Shown in pieces: positions 40,987 to 49,766 of a stretch of DNA of 53,405 nucleotides. The DNA is from Acidobacteriota bacterium (lineage in GTDB: Bacteria; Acidobacteriota; Vicinamibacteria; Vicinamibacterales; UBA2999). Numbering within the stretch: position 1 is the first letter of the stretch; each line of letters opens with the position of its first letter. Under the pieces are notes generated by a model. It saw only the letters and a program-made list of their open reading frames with translations, searched no databases and was not told the origin of the DNA. The position numbers were made by a program, and so were the translations under genes. The stretch is taken from positions 1 to 53,405 of the forward strand of contig CAUJDN010000058.1 of NCBI GenBank assembly GCA_963169195.1, written 5' to 3'.

Positions 40987-42471
40987 GTGCCCTTCGCCGC
41001 GCGCGCGTCGCTCCCACCCGTCTCCCTCGTCGCCGCGGCGATGGCGGCGGCCCTGCTGGCGGCGGGCCGGTCCGCAGCCTTCGTCGTCTGGCCCCACGCC
41101 GCCTTCGACGCCGACCAGGCCATCGTCGGGTTGATGGCCAAGCACGTGGCCGAGGGCCGTGCCCTGCCCGTCACCTTCTATGGCCAGACGTACATGCTGG
41201 CGGTCGAGGCGTACCTGGCGGCGCCCCTGTTCGCCCTCGGCGGCGCGTCGGTGCCGCTGCTGAAACTGCCCCTGCTGGGCATCAACGCCGCCGTCGCCGC
41301 GCTGCTGGTGATCCTGCTCGTGAGGCAGGCCGGGCTGCGCCCTGGCGCCGCGCTGGCGGCCAGCGGATTCTTCACGCTGTGCACGCCCATCACGGGGGCG
41401 TCACTCGTGGCGGCCATGGGCGGCAGCGTCGAGCCCTTCCTGTACGTGCTCCTGATCTGGATGACGCGCGGGCGCCCCCTCCTCTGCGGGGCCGTGGCGG
41501 GGCTCGGCGTCCTGCACCGCGAGTTCAGCCTGTACGGGCTGACGGCGCTCCTCGTGGTGGAGGCGCTAAGCGGATGGCGGGCGTGGAGAACGCTGCTGCC
41601 GCGGGCCCTCGCCGTCCTGGCGGCCTTCGCGCTGGTGCTGGCCCTGGGCAACGCGGCCATCCGGTTCGGCGACCTCTTCGGCCCGGAGATGCCGCGATTC
41701 GAACTGCCCGCGCAACCGTCGAGCGTGGCAGCGGTCGCCGCCCGCGCGCGGTGCGATGTCACGAGCGAGATCGGGCCGAACCTCGCATGGCTCGTGAGCC
41801 ACAACCTGCCGACCCTGGCCGGCACCCGCGAGCGCGGGCTCGATGAGTACTACGTGGGCCAGCCCGCGCCCGCGGCGCCCGTCGTCTGGGCCGCGCTGGC
41901 CATGGGAATCCTCCTCGCGGGGGGACGCGCGGCGCTGGTCACGTGGCGGTCGCGCGCGCCGGTGCGTTGGTTCCCCACGTACCTCGCGCTCGTGGGTGCC
42001 CAGGCGATCGCCGGCTACACCGCCGGTTGCGGCGTGCGCGATCCGACGCTGATCCGGTACACCCTCCTGGCGCTGCTCGTTCCGGTGGCCGTGGCGGCCT
42101 GGCACCTCGGCGTGGAGCCCGTCCGCGCCCTGCGCCGATCGACCCTGGTGCTGCTCGTGGCCTGGATGGCCTGGTCGGGCGCGCGCCACCTGGCCGTCAT
42201 CGGCGAGTATCTCGAGCGCGCGCCGGAGACGCCCCAGTCGCGGGTCGCGGCGGAGCTGGAGCGCCGGGGCATCCAGTACGCGCGCGCCGGCTACTGGGTC
42301 GCGCACTACGTCACGTTCGTGACGCGCGAGCGCGTCCGCGTGGCTTCCGACTACCCCGCGCGCATCCTCATCTACGACAGCGAGGTCTCGCGGGCCGGGC
42401 GTTCCGTGAACATCGTGCCGGACCCGTGCCCCAACGGCGCCCAGGTCGGGCCGCTCTGGATCTGCGAGTAG
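40987..42471 (+). CDS. GT-C-like multi-pass membrane protein
   Basis: The GTG at 40987 (or in-frame ATG 40957, which would overlap the divergent gene) gives 494 residues. Around ten hydrophobic helices are visible from about residue 12. The first extracytoplasmic loop contains WPHAAFDADQAIVGLMAKHV, where the DxD-like FDADQAI matches the catalytic acidic loop of GT-C glycosyltransferases of the dolichol-phosphate-mannose mannosyltransferase type. A later FYGQTYMLAVEAYLAAPLF is also seen in such proteins. The C-terminal soluble tail ends GPLWICE. Its 3' end is 2 bp before the transporter gene at 42474, so one transcript may include the polyamine genes. Confidence 0.75.
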   Translation: MPFAARASLPPVSLVAAAMAAALLAAGRSAAFVVWPHAAFDADQAIVGLMAKHVAEGRALPVTFYGQTYMLAVEAYLAAPLFALGGASVPLLKLPLLGINAAVAALLVILLVRQAGLRPGAALAASGFFTLCTPITGASLVAAMGGSVEPFLYVLLIWMTRGRPLLCGAVAGLGVLHREFSLYGLTALLVVEALSGWRAWRTLLPRALAVLAAFALVLALGNAAIRFGDLFGPEMPRFELPAQPSSVAAVAARARCDVTSEIGPNLAWLVSHNLPTLAGTRERGLDEYYVGQPAPAAPVVWAALAMGILLAGGRAALVTWRSRAPVRWFPTYLALVGAQAIAGYTAGCGVRDPTLIRYTLLALLVPVAVAAWHLGVEPVRALRRSTLVLLVAWMAWSGARHLAVIGEYLERAPETPQSRVAAELERRGIQYARAGYWVAHYVTFVTRERVRVASDYPARILIYDSEVSRAGRSVNIVPDPCPNGAQVGPLWICE

Positions 42472-42473
42472 GC

Positions 42474-43901
42474 ATGCCGCCCACGCATCGACCCGACGCG
42501 TCAGGCCCGGCGCTGCGCCGCGTGCTCTCCCTGCCCGCCCTGGTGCTCTTCGGCCTCGTCTACCTGGTGCCGATGACCGTGTTCACCACCTACGGGCTGG
42601 TGACGGTCCAGACGGGCGGGCGGCTGCCCGCGACGTACCTGATCACCCTGGTCGCGATGACCTTCACGGCGCTCTCGTACGGCGCGATGGTGCGCGTGTT
42701 CCCCGCGGCCGGCTCCACCTTCACCTACGCCCGGGCGGTGTTCGGCCCGCACATCGGCTTTCTCGCCGGCTGGTCGCTGCTGCTCGATTACCTCTTCCTG
42801 CCGATGATCAACTACCTGGTCATCGGCCTGTACCTCAACACGCAGTTTCCAGGGGTGCCGCCGTGGGTGTTCATCCTGGTGGCTCTCGCCGCGGTCACGA
42901 TCCTCAACGTCGCCGGCATCGAGTCCATCGCGCGCGCCAACCTCGCCATCATCGCCGCCCAGGCCGTCTTCGTCGTCACCTTCGTGGCCATGGCCGTGGG
43001 CGCGGTGGATCCGGCGGCCGGAGCCTGGGAGCCGTTCGTGGGCAACCCGTCGTACGCGGCCGCCGGTGTCGATCCATCGGAGGGCCTCGGCCCGTTGCTC
43101 GCCGGCGCGGCGGTCCTGTGCCTCTCGTTCCTCGGCTTCGACGCCGTCTCGACGATGGCCGAGGAGACGCCCGAGCCGCGGCGGGACATCCCGCGCGCCA
43201 TCCTGTGGGTGACGCTCACGGGCGGGTTCCTGTTCATGCTGCTCGCCTACGTCGGGCACCTGGTGATGCGCGCGCCCCGGTGCCTGCCGGCCGTGGATCC
43301 GTCCTGCACGTTCGCCGACACGGCCGCGCTGGACCTGATGGCCCGCACCGGCGGGCGGTGGCTCGGCGCGTTCTTCATCGCGGCATACGTGGCGGGCGCG
43401 TTCGGCTCCGCGCTCACCTCGCATGCCTCCGTCTCGCGCATCCTCTTCACGATGGGGCGCGTCGGCGTGTTCCCGCGCGGGTTCTTCGGCCGCCTGGCGC
43501 CGCGCTTCGGCACGCCGGTACCGGCCATCCTGCTCGTCTCCACGGTCTCCCTGCTCGCCGTGTGGCTGTCCCTGGGGCTGCTGGCGTCGATGATCAGCTT
43601 CGGTGCGCTGGTCGCGTTCTCGGTGGTGAACCTGGCGGTGATCAAGCATTACCTCGTAGACTCGCGTCGGGAGTCGGGCGTGCCCGTCGAAGCCTCGGCG
43701 AAGGCGGGAGTCGGGACGCGGGAGTCGCAGTGGTTTCGCCATGGCGTGCTGCCGGCGATTGGCTGCATCCTGACGGCGTGGCTGTGGACGAGCCTGTCCG
43801 GCGAGAGCCTGGGGATCGGCCTGCGCTGGCTCGGCGCCGGCGCCCTCTACCTGGCCTGGCTGACGCGCGGCTTCACGCGCCATCCGCCGGACGCGGCCTG
43901 A
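42474..43901 (+). CDS. APC-superfamily transporter, PuuP-like (amino acid or polyamine)
   Basis: The 475-residue protein has about twelve membrane helices. The first contains VLFGLVYLVPMTVFTTYGLV and FTALSYGAMVRVFPAAGSTF, close to the GxG-less PuuP subgroup of amino acid/polyamine/organocation transporters. LSFLGFDAVSTMAEETPEPR is the conserved helix 6b loop. The gene starts 2 bp after the GT-C-like gene and is followed 15 bp later by an acetylpolyamine amidohydrolase. This context strongly suggests uptake of putrescine, acetylputrescine or a related amine. The substrate assignment is inference from context. Confidence 0.8.
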   Translation: MPPTHRPDASGPALRRVLSLPALVLFGLVYLVPMTVFTTYGLVTVQTGGRLPATYLITLVAMTFTALSYGAMVRVFPAAGSTFTYARAVFGPHIGFLAGWSLLLDYLFLPMINYLVIGLYLNTQFPGVPPWVFILVALAAVTILNVAGIESIARANLAIIAAQAVFVVTFVAMAVGAVDPAAGAWEPFVGNPSYAAAGVDPSEGLGPLLAGAAVLCLSFLGFDAVSTMAEETPEPRRDIPRAILWVTLTGGFLFMLLAYVGHLVMRAPRCLPAVDPSCTFADTAALDLMARTGGRWLGAFFIAAYVAGAFGSALTSHASVSRILFTMGRVGVFPRGFFGRLAPRFGTPVPAILLVSTVSLLAVWLSLGLLASMISFGALVAFSVVNLAVIKHYLVDSRRESGVPVEASAKAGVGTRESQWFRHGVLPAIGCILTAWLWTSLSGESLGIGLRWLGAGALYLAWLTRGFTRHPPDAA

Positions 43902-43916
43902 TCATGGAGCACGCCT

Positions 43917-44951
43917 ATGCTGACGATCTACTCCGACCGACACCACCGGCACCACGGCAATGCCGAGCTCATCGACGGCAAGCTGCTGCCGTGCTTCGAG
44001 ATGCCCCGCCGCGCCGAGATCGTGCTGGCGCGCGTCCGCGAGGTGGGCCTGGGCGACGTGGCGGGTCCCGACGCGTTCGGCGTGGACCCCATCCTGCGCG
44101 TGCACGACGAGGGGTTCGTGGCCTTCCTGGCGACGGCCTGGGCCGAGTGGACCGCCGAGGGCCGCACCCACGACGCGCTGCCGCTGGTGTGGCCGGTCCG
44201 CAGCCTCCGGGGCGACCGCGTGCCGGAGTACATCGACGGGAAGCTCGGGTACTACTCGCTGGACGCCGGCGTGCCCATCACCGCCGGCACGTGGGAGGCC
44301 AGTACGGCCAGCGCCGACGTCGCGCTGACCGGCGCGCGCGTGGTGGGCGACGGCGCCGCGAGCGCCTTCGCGCTGTGCCGCCCGCCCGGCCATCATGCGG
44401 CCGCGGCGGCCATGGGCGGCTACTGCTATCTGAACAACGCGGCCATCGCCGCGCAGTATCTGCGCGACCACGGGTGCGATCGCGTCGCCATCCTCGACGT
44501 GGACTATCACCACGGCAACGGCACGCAGGCGATCTTCTACGAGCGTCGCGACGTGCTGTTCCTCTCGCTGCACGCCGACCCGCGGATCGAGTATCCCTAC
44601 TTCCTCGGCTACGCGGACGAGCTCGGCGCAGGTCCGGGCTTCGGCTTCACGCACAACTACCCCCTCCCGCACGGCACCGCCTGGGAGGGCTACGGCCCCG
44701 CCCTGGCCGACGCCTGCGGACAGGTGCGCGCCTTCCGGCCCGACGCGCTCGTGGTCTCGCTCGGCGTGGACACCTACGAGCACGACCCGATCTCGAAGTT
44801 CCGCCTGCGGGCGGAGGACTTCCCACGCATCGGCGCGCACATCGCCGACCTGGACGTGCCGACGCTGTTCGTGATGGAGGGCGGCTACGCCGTCGAGGAC
44901 ATCGGGGTGAACGCGGTCAACGTCCTGACCGGCTTCGAGCAGGGCCGCTGA
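43917..44951 (+). CDS. aphA: Acetylpolyamine amidohydrolase (class II HDAC-like)
   Basis: The 344-residue protein is full length for bacterial acetylpolyamine amidohydrolases and lines up position by position. The general base pair is His159/His160 in RPPGHHA. The zinc ligands are Asp196 and His198 in LDVDYHHGNGTQ and Asp285 in LGVDTYEHD. The catalytic Tyr is Tyr324 in EGGY. The N-terminus MLTIYSDRHHRHHGNAELID has the typical acidic Glu17, and an insertion around 95-120 (VPEYIDGKLGYYSLD) is the loop used in dimerisation. It removes acetyl from N-acetylputrescine, -spermidine or similar in the cytoplasm. GGAG sits 7 nt before the start. It directly follows the PuuP-like transporter. Confidence 0.9.
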   Translation: MLTIYSDRHHRHHGNAELIDGKLLPCFEMPRRAEIVLARVREVGLGDVAGPDAFGVDPILRVHDEGFVAFLATAWAEWTAEGRTHDALPLVWPVRSLRGDRVPEYIDGKLGYYSLDAGVPITAGTWEASTASADVALTGARVVGDGAASAFALCRPPGHHAAAAAMGGYCYLNNAAIAAQYLRDHGCDRVAILDVDYHHGNGTQAIFYERRDVLFLSLHADPRIEYPYFLGYADELGAGPGFGFTHNYPLPHGTAWEGYGPALADACGQVRAFRPDALVVSLGVDTYEHDPISKFRLRAEDFPRIGAHIADLDVPTLFVMEGGYAVEDIGVNAVNVLTGFEQGR

Positions 44952-44989
44952 GCCGCGGCACGGCGGTGCGCCCGGCCCCGCCGTCGTGG

Positions 44990-44995
44990 TAGATT
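44990..44995 (+). promoter_or_regulatory. -10-like box (TAGATT) upstream of the second xanthine dehydrogenase-like gene
   Basis: TAGATT ends 30 nt before the ATG at 45026. The leader contains AGGGGG at 45014-45019, a normal ribosome-binding site, so this gene is not leaderless. Confidence 0.4.
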
Positions 44996-45025
44996 CGCCC
45001 ACGCCGCACTTCCAGGGGGACGCCC

Positions 45026-47485
45026 ATGGCTGACGAGAGCCTGCTCGGACGGAACTACACCACGGCGGACCTGGTCGCGAAGGTCACCGGCCGCGCGAAG
45101 TACGCGGAGGACTTCCGCGCCGAGGGCATGCTCTTCTGCAAGCTGCTCCCGAGCCCGCGCCCGCACTGCCGCGTCCGCGCCGTGGACGCGAGCGCCGCGC
45201 TGGCCATGCCGGGCGTGAAGGCCATCCTCCGCGCGAGCGACCTGCCCGCCGCGCCGCCGCCGCAGCCGCTCGAGGGGCGCCCGGACGCCGTGGTCCTGCG
45301 GCCCGAGGTCGCGCTCACCGACGAACCCGTCTACGAGGGCGAGCCCATCCTGGCGGTGGCGGCCGTGGACGAGCTCACCGCGGCCGAGGCCCTCGACCGC
45401 ATTCACCTGGTTCTGGAGCCGCTGCCCTTCGTGGTGGATCCGCTGGAGAGCCTCCGCCCCGGCGGGCCGGACGCGCGCGTCGAGGGCAACGCATACGTCG
45501 GGCAGGAGGTGAAGGCCGTCAAGTGGACCGCGGAGGACTTCGCCGGAGCGCCGGACGGCATGCTGCCGATCGGCGAGGCCGGCGACACTTGGCAGTACGG
45601 CGACCTCGAGGCCGGGTTCAAGGACGCGGCGCTCGTCCTCGACGAGACCTTCATGACCCAGTCGTCCGGCCACATGCCGCTCGAGACACGCTCGACGATG
45701 GCGTATTGGCAGAACGGCAAGGTGTACCTGCACTGCTCCACCCAGAGCGTGGCGCAGACCGTGGAGATGGCGGCGCAGTGGATTGGCGTCCCCGCGGCCG
45801 ACGTGGTGATCATCAGCGAGTACACCGGCGGCGGCTTCGGCAGCAAGATCCCCGGCTCGCCGAGCATGGCCATCCCGGCGCTGCTCGCGAAGAAGACCGG
45901 CACCCCCGTGATGATGCGCATCAGCCGGGAGGAGGAGCTCTTCATCGGCCGGGCGCGCGCGGGCCTGCTGGCGCGCGTCAAGGCGGGCTTCAGGGCCGAT
46001 GGCCGCCTCGCCGCCGTGGACCTCTTCATCGTCCAGGACAACGGCCCGTACGAGAAGCAGTGGGACCACGACTCGGCGGCCAGCATCTGCTCGCTGGCGT
46101 ACCAGCCGGAGGCCATGCGGTTCCGCGGGATCTCGGTGCTGACCAACACGCCGCCGCGCACCTACCAGCGCTCGCCAGGCGGCATGCAGCAGAACGCGAT
46201 CATGGAGCCCATCCTGGCGAAGGCGGCACGCGCGCTGAAGATCGACCAGGTGGAGATCCATCGCGTGAACGCGCCGGCAGGCCGGGCGGCCTTCGGGCCG
46301 GCCGACGACACGGGTCGACGCAGCGCCGTGACGAGCGCGTTCGTCCGCGAGGCGCTGGACCGGGGCGCCGCGGCCTTCGACTGGCCCACGCGCCGGGCGC
46401 GGAGCGGGGAGCGTCGCGGCCCGAAGCGGCGGGGCGTCGGCGTCGCCGTCAGCCCCTACAGCGGCGGCTATTCCGTCGGGTACGACGGCCTGCTCACGAT
46501 TCGCCCTGACGGGAAGCTGTACGTGCAGTCCGGTATCGGCAACCACGGCACGCACTCGGTGATGGACGCGGCACGGGTCGCCGCCGACGTCCTGGGCATG
46601 CCCTGGGACCGCGTGGAAATCATCTTCGGCCACACGGGCCGACACCTGCCCTGGACGTGCACCTCCGACGGCAGCCAGACCACCCAGGCGATGTCGCGTG
46701 CGAACCACGCGGCCGCGATGGACGCGAAACGGAAGCTCCAGGCCATCGCCGCCCGCGACCTCGGGGGCGCGGCGGACGATTACGACGTCGGCGGCGGGCG
46801 GGTGTTCAGCCGCGGCGCGCCGGGGCGCGGCCTGGACGTCGGGCAGGCGGCGGCCCGCGCCATCGCCCTCGGCGACGCATTCGACGGCCACGCGCTGCCG
46901 GACGACATCCACCCGATGACGAAGGCGTCCGCGACGGCCCTGGCGGGCCTGGGCGTGATGGGCGTCGCGAAGGACACCTATCCGCACGACGGCAGCACGC
47001 ACTCGTACGTCGTCGGCTTCGCCGAGGTCGAGGTGGACATCGAGACCGGTGTCGTCGCCCTCGTCGACTTCACGGCCATCGCCGACGTCGGCAGGGTGAT
47101 CAACCCGCGCAGCCTGTCAGGACAGGTGCTGGGAGGCGCGGCGATGGGCATCGGCCACGCGCTCACGCAGCGATGGGCGTTCGACCAGCACTACGGACTG
47201 CCGGTCACGCGGCGCTTCCACCACGTGCGGCCGCTCACCATGCTCGATCTGCCGCCCGAGGGCCTCCACACCGAGGCGCTCGACATCCGCGATCCGGACG
47301 GCCCCGTGGGGGCGCGCGGCGTCGGCGAGCCGCCCGTGGGCGCGGGGTTCGGCGCGGTGCTCGCCGCCATCGGCGATGCGATCGGCTACGACACCTTCCG
47401 TCGCACGCCGGTGACGGCGGACCTCGTGCTGACGTCGATCACCGAAGGGCGGCGGATGCACGCGGCGCTGACGGCGCACCTGTAG
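45026..47485 (+). CDS. Xanthine dehydrogenase-family molybdopterin-binding large subunit (copy 2)
   Basis: This 819-residue protein has exactly the length of the copy at 18069-20528 and is alike along the whole sequence, including the stretch TGRAKYAEDFRAEGMLFCKL. Functional segments are SEYTGGGFGSKIPG and YQRSPGGMQQNA in the molybdopterin domains and the catalytic Glu768 in VGARGVGEPPVG. Differences concentrate around substrate-facing loops (DNGPYEKQWDHDSAAS here, DNGARGERGDHRAAGM in copy 1), so substrates may differ. It has AGGGGG before the ATG. No gene for a [2Fe-2S] or FAD subunit is next to it. It follows the amidohydrolase by 74 bp on the same strand. Confidence 0.9.
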   Translation: MADESLLGRNYTTADLVAKVTGRAKYAEDFRAEGMLFCKLLPSPRPHCRVRAVDASAALAMPGVKAILRASDLPAAPPPQPLEGRPDAVVLRPEVALTDEPVYEGEPILAVAAVDELTAAEALDRIHLVLEPLPFVVDPLESLRPGGPDARVEGNAYVGQEVKAVKWTAEDFAGAPDGMLPIGEAGDTWQYGDLEAGFKDAALVLDETFMTQSSGHMPLETRSTMAYWQNGKVYLHCSTQSVAQTVEMAAQWIGVPAADVVIISEYTGGGFGSKIPGSPSMAIPALLAKKTGTPVMMRISREEELFIGRARAGLLARVKAGFRADGRLAAVDLFIVQDNGPYEKQWDHDSAASICSLAYQPEAMRFRGISVLTNTPPRTYQRSPGGMQQNAIMEPILAKAARALKIDQVEIHRVNAPAGRAAFGPADDTGRRSAVTSAFVREALDRGAAAFDWPTRRARSGERRGPKRRGVGVAVSPYSGGYSVGYDGLLTIRPDGKLYVQSGIGNHGTHSVMDAARVAADVLGMPWDRVEIIFGHTGRHLPWTCTSDGSQTTQAMSRANHAAAMDAKRKLQAIAARDLGGAADDYDVGGGRVFSRGAPGRGLDVGQAAARAIALGDAFDGHALPDDIHPMTKASATALAGLGVMGVAKDTYPHDGSTHSYVVGFAEVEVDIETGVVALVDFTAIADVGRVINPRSLSGQVLGGAAMGIGHALTQRWAFDQHYGLPVTRRFHHVRPLTMLDLPPEGLHTEALDIRDPDGPVGARGVGEPPVGAGFGAVLAAIGDAIGYDTFRRTPVTADLVLTSITEGRRMHAALTAHL

Positions 47486-47530
47486 GATCACGGGAACACG
47501 AGGGGCACGACGATCACGAGGGGAAAGGAA

Positions 47531-47622
47531 CCTCCGAACCCCGAACCCCCGAACCTCCGAACCCCCGAACCCCCGAACCTCCGAACCCCCGAACCCCCGA
47601 ACCTCCGAACCCCCGAACCTCA
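47531..47622 (+). repeat. Octanucleotide tandem repeat (CGAACCCC/CGAACCTC), 24-bp higher-order pattern
   Basis: About eleven CGAAC cores are spaced by CCC or CTC. Apart from a first 7-nt unit, the period is 8 bp. CTC recurs every second or third unit, mostly giving a 24-bp super-repeat. The array lies between the convergent oxidoreductase and cupin genes and touches the 3' end of the cupin frame. It has no spacers, so it is not a CRISPR array. Confidence 0.9.
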
Positions 47623-48093
47623 ACGCCCCTGTGGCGGCGTTGCGGGCCTCGTCAGCGCCTCGCCGGCCTTCCCGAGGATGACCACGGCAATCGTCGCCGA
47701 CTCGGTGTCGCTGGCGTTGGCCGAGGTGCTGTGCACCGCGCCCATGGGCTCGAAGAACGCCTCGCCCGGCCCCAGGACCCTGGCGGGCCCGCCGTCGAGG
47801 GCCCAGCGGATGCGGCCGCGCACGACGTAGCCGAAGGTCGGTCCCGCATGCTGGTGGGCCGCCGACACGACACCAGGCGGATAGGTCACCTCCAGGATGT
47901 TCCCCTGCCATCCCTCGAACGGCGCGCCCAGCGGGTGTGCGCCGAGCGGCTTCGACTGGGTCCCGGACGGCTTCGCCTGTGATCCGGCCTCCGGCCCGGT
48001 CACGCGCCCGCCCGCGGCCACCGCGTGTTCTCCCACCACCGCCGCGCCGGCCAGCGCGGCCAGCCCGGCCTGCAACACTGCTCTGCGATCCAT
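47620..48093 (-). CDS. Exported cupin-domain protein
   Basis: The 157-residue protein starts MDRRAVLQAGLAALAGAAVV, a twin-arginine-like signal with RR. A spacer of Ser/Pro/Lys repeats follows (QAKPSGTQSKPLGAHPLGAP). A single cupin domain lies at about 60-145: VVSAAHQHAGPTFGYVVRGR carries the His-x-His-type metal motif, and GEAFFEPMGAVHSTSANAS carries the second His. It is a small periplasmic metal-binding cupin; its activity is unknown. GGAGG precedes the start. It lies upstream of the tandem repeat array and downstream of the AbgB-like gene, 22 bp away on the same strand. Confidence 0.8.
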   Translation of the reverse strand: MDRRAVLQAGLAALAGAAVVGEHAVAAGGRVTGPEAGSQAKPSGTQSKPLGAHPLGAPFEGWQGNILEVTYPPGVVSAAHQHAGPTFGYVVRGRIRWALDGGPARVLGPGEAFFEPMGAVHSTSANASDTESATIAVVILGKAGEALTRPATPPQGR

Positions 48094-48115
48094 TTGCGGC
48101 CTCCTGGGAGTCGCC

Positions 48116-49729
48116 CTACTGCGGCGGGCTGCCGGCGGGGCGCAGCGTCGGGTACGTGATGCCCAGCTGCTCGAGGTACGTCCCGAACTTCGTCGGGTCG
48201 TAGTAGTACTTCTTCATCTCTTCGCGGTACCGCGCCAGGATGTCGGCGTTCAGGTGCGTGGCCGGCGGGGTGTCCGGCTTGATCAGCGGGATGTACTGGC
48301 GGTCCTTCGTCTGGACGGTCCTGAAGTAGTCCCACGCCTGCTGCACGAGCTCCGGCCGCGTGAGGAGATCCAGCACGGACATCGCCATCACCTTGGCGCC
48401 GGCGACGACGCCCTTGTGCGCGATGGGCGTGGCGCTGGCAATGGCGCTGGACCAGTTGTGGCCGGGCAGCCCCGGGATGTTCGACGGGTAGCGCAGCGTC
48501 ACCGTCGGCACGTTCCACGAGATGTCGCCGATGTCGTCGGATCCGCCGCCGTAGTTGTCTTCGTTCCGCACGGGCCCGCGCAGCGGCTCGAGCTGGGTGG
48601 CCAGGCCTTCCTGCCGCGGGTTGCCCAGCTCCTTCTGCAGGCCGCGCGCCAGCGCCTGGTCGTCCGCGCTCCACGTGGGCAGGCCCACCTTCTTGATGTT
48701 CTCGTACACGACCTCGGCGACCGTCTTGTTCATGTGCTGCGGGTAGGCGGCGCCGAGGATGCGGGACGTCCACTTCGTGTTCGTCATCAGCGCGGCGCCC
48801 TCGGCCATCTTGTTGCCGATGTCCCACAGCTCCTGGATGTGCGGCTGGTCGCTCTCGCGGAAGTAGTACCAGACGCTCGCGTTGCGCGGCACGACGTTCG
48901 GCTGGTCGCCGCCGTTGGTGATGACGTAGTGCGAGCGCTGGGACAGGCGCAGGTGCTCGCGGCGGTAGTTCCAGCCCGCGTTCATCAGCTCCACGGCATC
49001 GAGGGCCGATCGCCCGCGCCACGGGGCGCCGGCGCTGTGCGCCGTCTCGCCCTCGAAGGTGTACTCGAGGGAGATCATGCCGTTGCCGCCGCCGTCGCCC
49101 CACGACACGCCGAGGTTGTTGCCCACGTGCGCGAAGATGGTGATGTCGACGTCCTTGAACATGCCGTCGCGGACGTACCACGCCTTGGTGGCGAGCTGCT
49201 CCTCGGCCACGCCCGGCCACAGCATCAGCGTGCCCGGCAGCTTGTCGCGCTCCATGATGCGCTTCACGGCCAGGGCCGCCACGATCTGCAGGGGCATGCC
49301 GGTGTTGTGGCCCTCGCCGTGCCCCGGCGCGCCCGCGATGATGGGATCCGGGTAGGCCACGCCCGGCTTCTGCGAGGCCTGCGGGATGCCGTCGATGTCG
49401 GATCCGAGCGCGATGACCGGCTTGCCCGATCCCCACCGGGCCACCCAGGCGGTGGGAATCTTCGACACGCCACGCTCGATCCTGAAGCCGTTCTGCTCGA
49501 GGATGCCGGTCAGGTACTTCGATGTCTCGAACTCCTGGAAGCCGAGCTCCCCGAAGCTGAACACCGAGTCCACCATCTCCTGCGCCATCTTCGCCAGCTC
49601 GTCGACGCCCCGGACGGCGTCGGCCTTCTGGGCGGTGAGCCTGGCGTTCTCCGGGGCCTGCGCGAGCGCGGGGCCCGCGGTCAGCAGCAGCGCCATCGCG
49701 GCGGTGGCGGCCAATCGTGCGCGAATCAT
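48116..49729 (-). CDS. AbgB-like M20 amidohydrolase, exported
   Basis: From the ATG at 49729 (ribosome-binding site GGAGG) the protein has 537 residues and a signal peptide (ATAAMALLLTAGPALAQ). The M20 core is very close to AbgB, the B subunit of p-aminobenzoyl-glutamate hydrolase. Its motifs are LGSDIDGIPQASQKPG, the metal-ligand stretch GAPGHGEGHNTG, GTLMLWPGVAEEQLATKAW, and FAHVGNNLGVSWGDGG. AbgB normally acts with AbgA; no AbgA gene is visible. Export to the periplasm is unusual for the family and suggests a peptide- or amide-degrading role outside. A cupin gene follows downstream. Confidence 0.85.
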   Translation of the reverse strand: MIRARLAATAAMALLLTAGPALAQAPENARLTAQKADAVRGVDELAKMAQEMVDSVFSFGELGFQEFETSKYLTGILEQNGFRIERGVSKIPTAWVARWGSGKPVIALGSDIDGIPQASQKPGVAYPDPIIAGAPGHGEGHNTGMPLQIVAALAVKRIMERDKLPGTLMLWPGVAEEQLATKAWYVRDGMFKDVDITIFAHVGNNLGVSWGDGGGNGMISLEYTFEGETAHSAGAPWRGRSALDAVELMNAGWNYRREHLRLSQRSHYVITNGGDQPNVVPRNASVWYYFRESDQPHIQELWDIGNKMAEGAALMTNTKWTSRILGAAYPQHMNKTVAEVVYENIKKVGLPTWSADDQALARGLQKELGNPRQEGLATQLEPLRGPVRNEDNYGGGSDDIGDISWNVPTVTLRYPSNIPGLPGHNWSSAIASATPIAHKGVVAGAKVMAMSVLDLLTRPELVQQAWDYFRTVQTKDRQYIPLIKPDTPPATHLNADILARYREEMKKYYYDPTKFGTYLEQLGITYPTLRPAGSPPQ

Positions 49730-49766
49730 GGGAAACCTCCTGGAGCGCGGGTCGGGACGAGTGGAG

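Noticed and set aside
43917..44951. True histone deacetylase-like or acetoin-utilisation (AcuC) protein
   Set aside because: The length of 344, the N-terminal SDRHHRHHGNAEL segment and the 95-120 insertion fit acetylpolyamine amidohydrolase better.
47531..47622. CRISPR-like array
   Set aside because: Units of 8 bp follow each other without spacers, and no cas genes are present. It is a simple tandem repeat.
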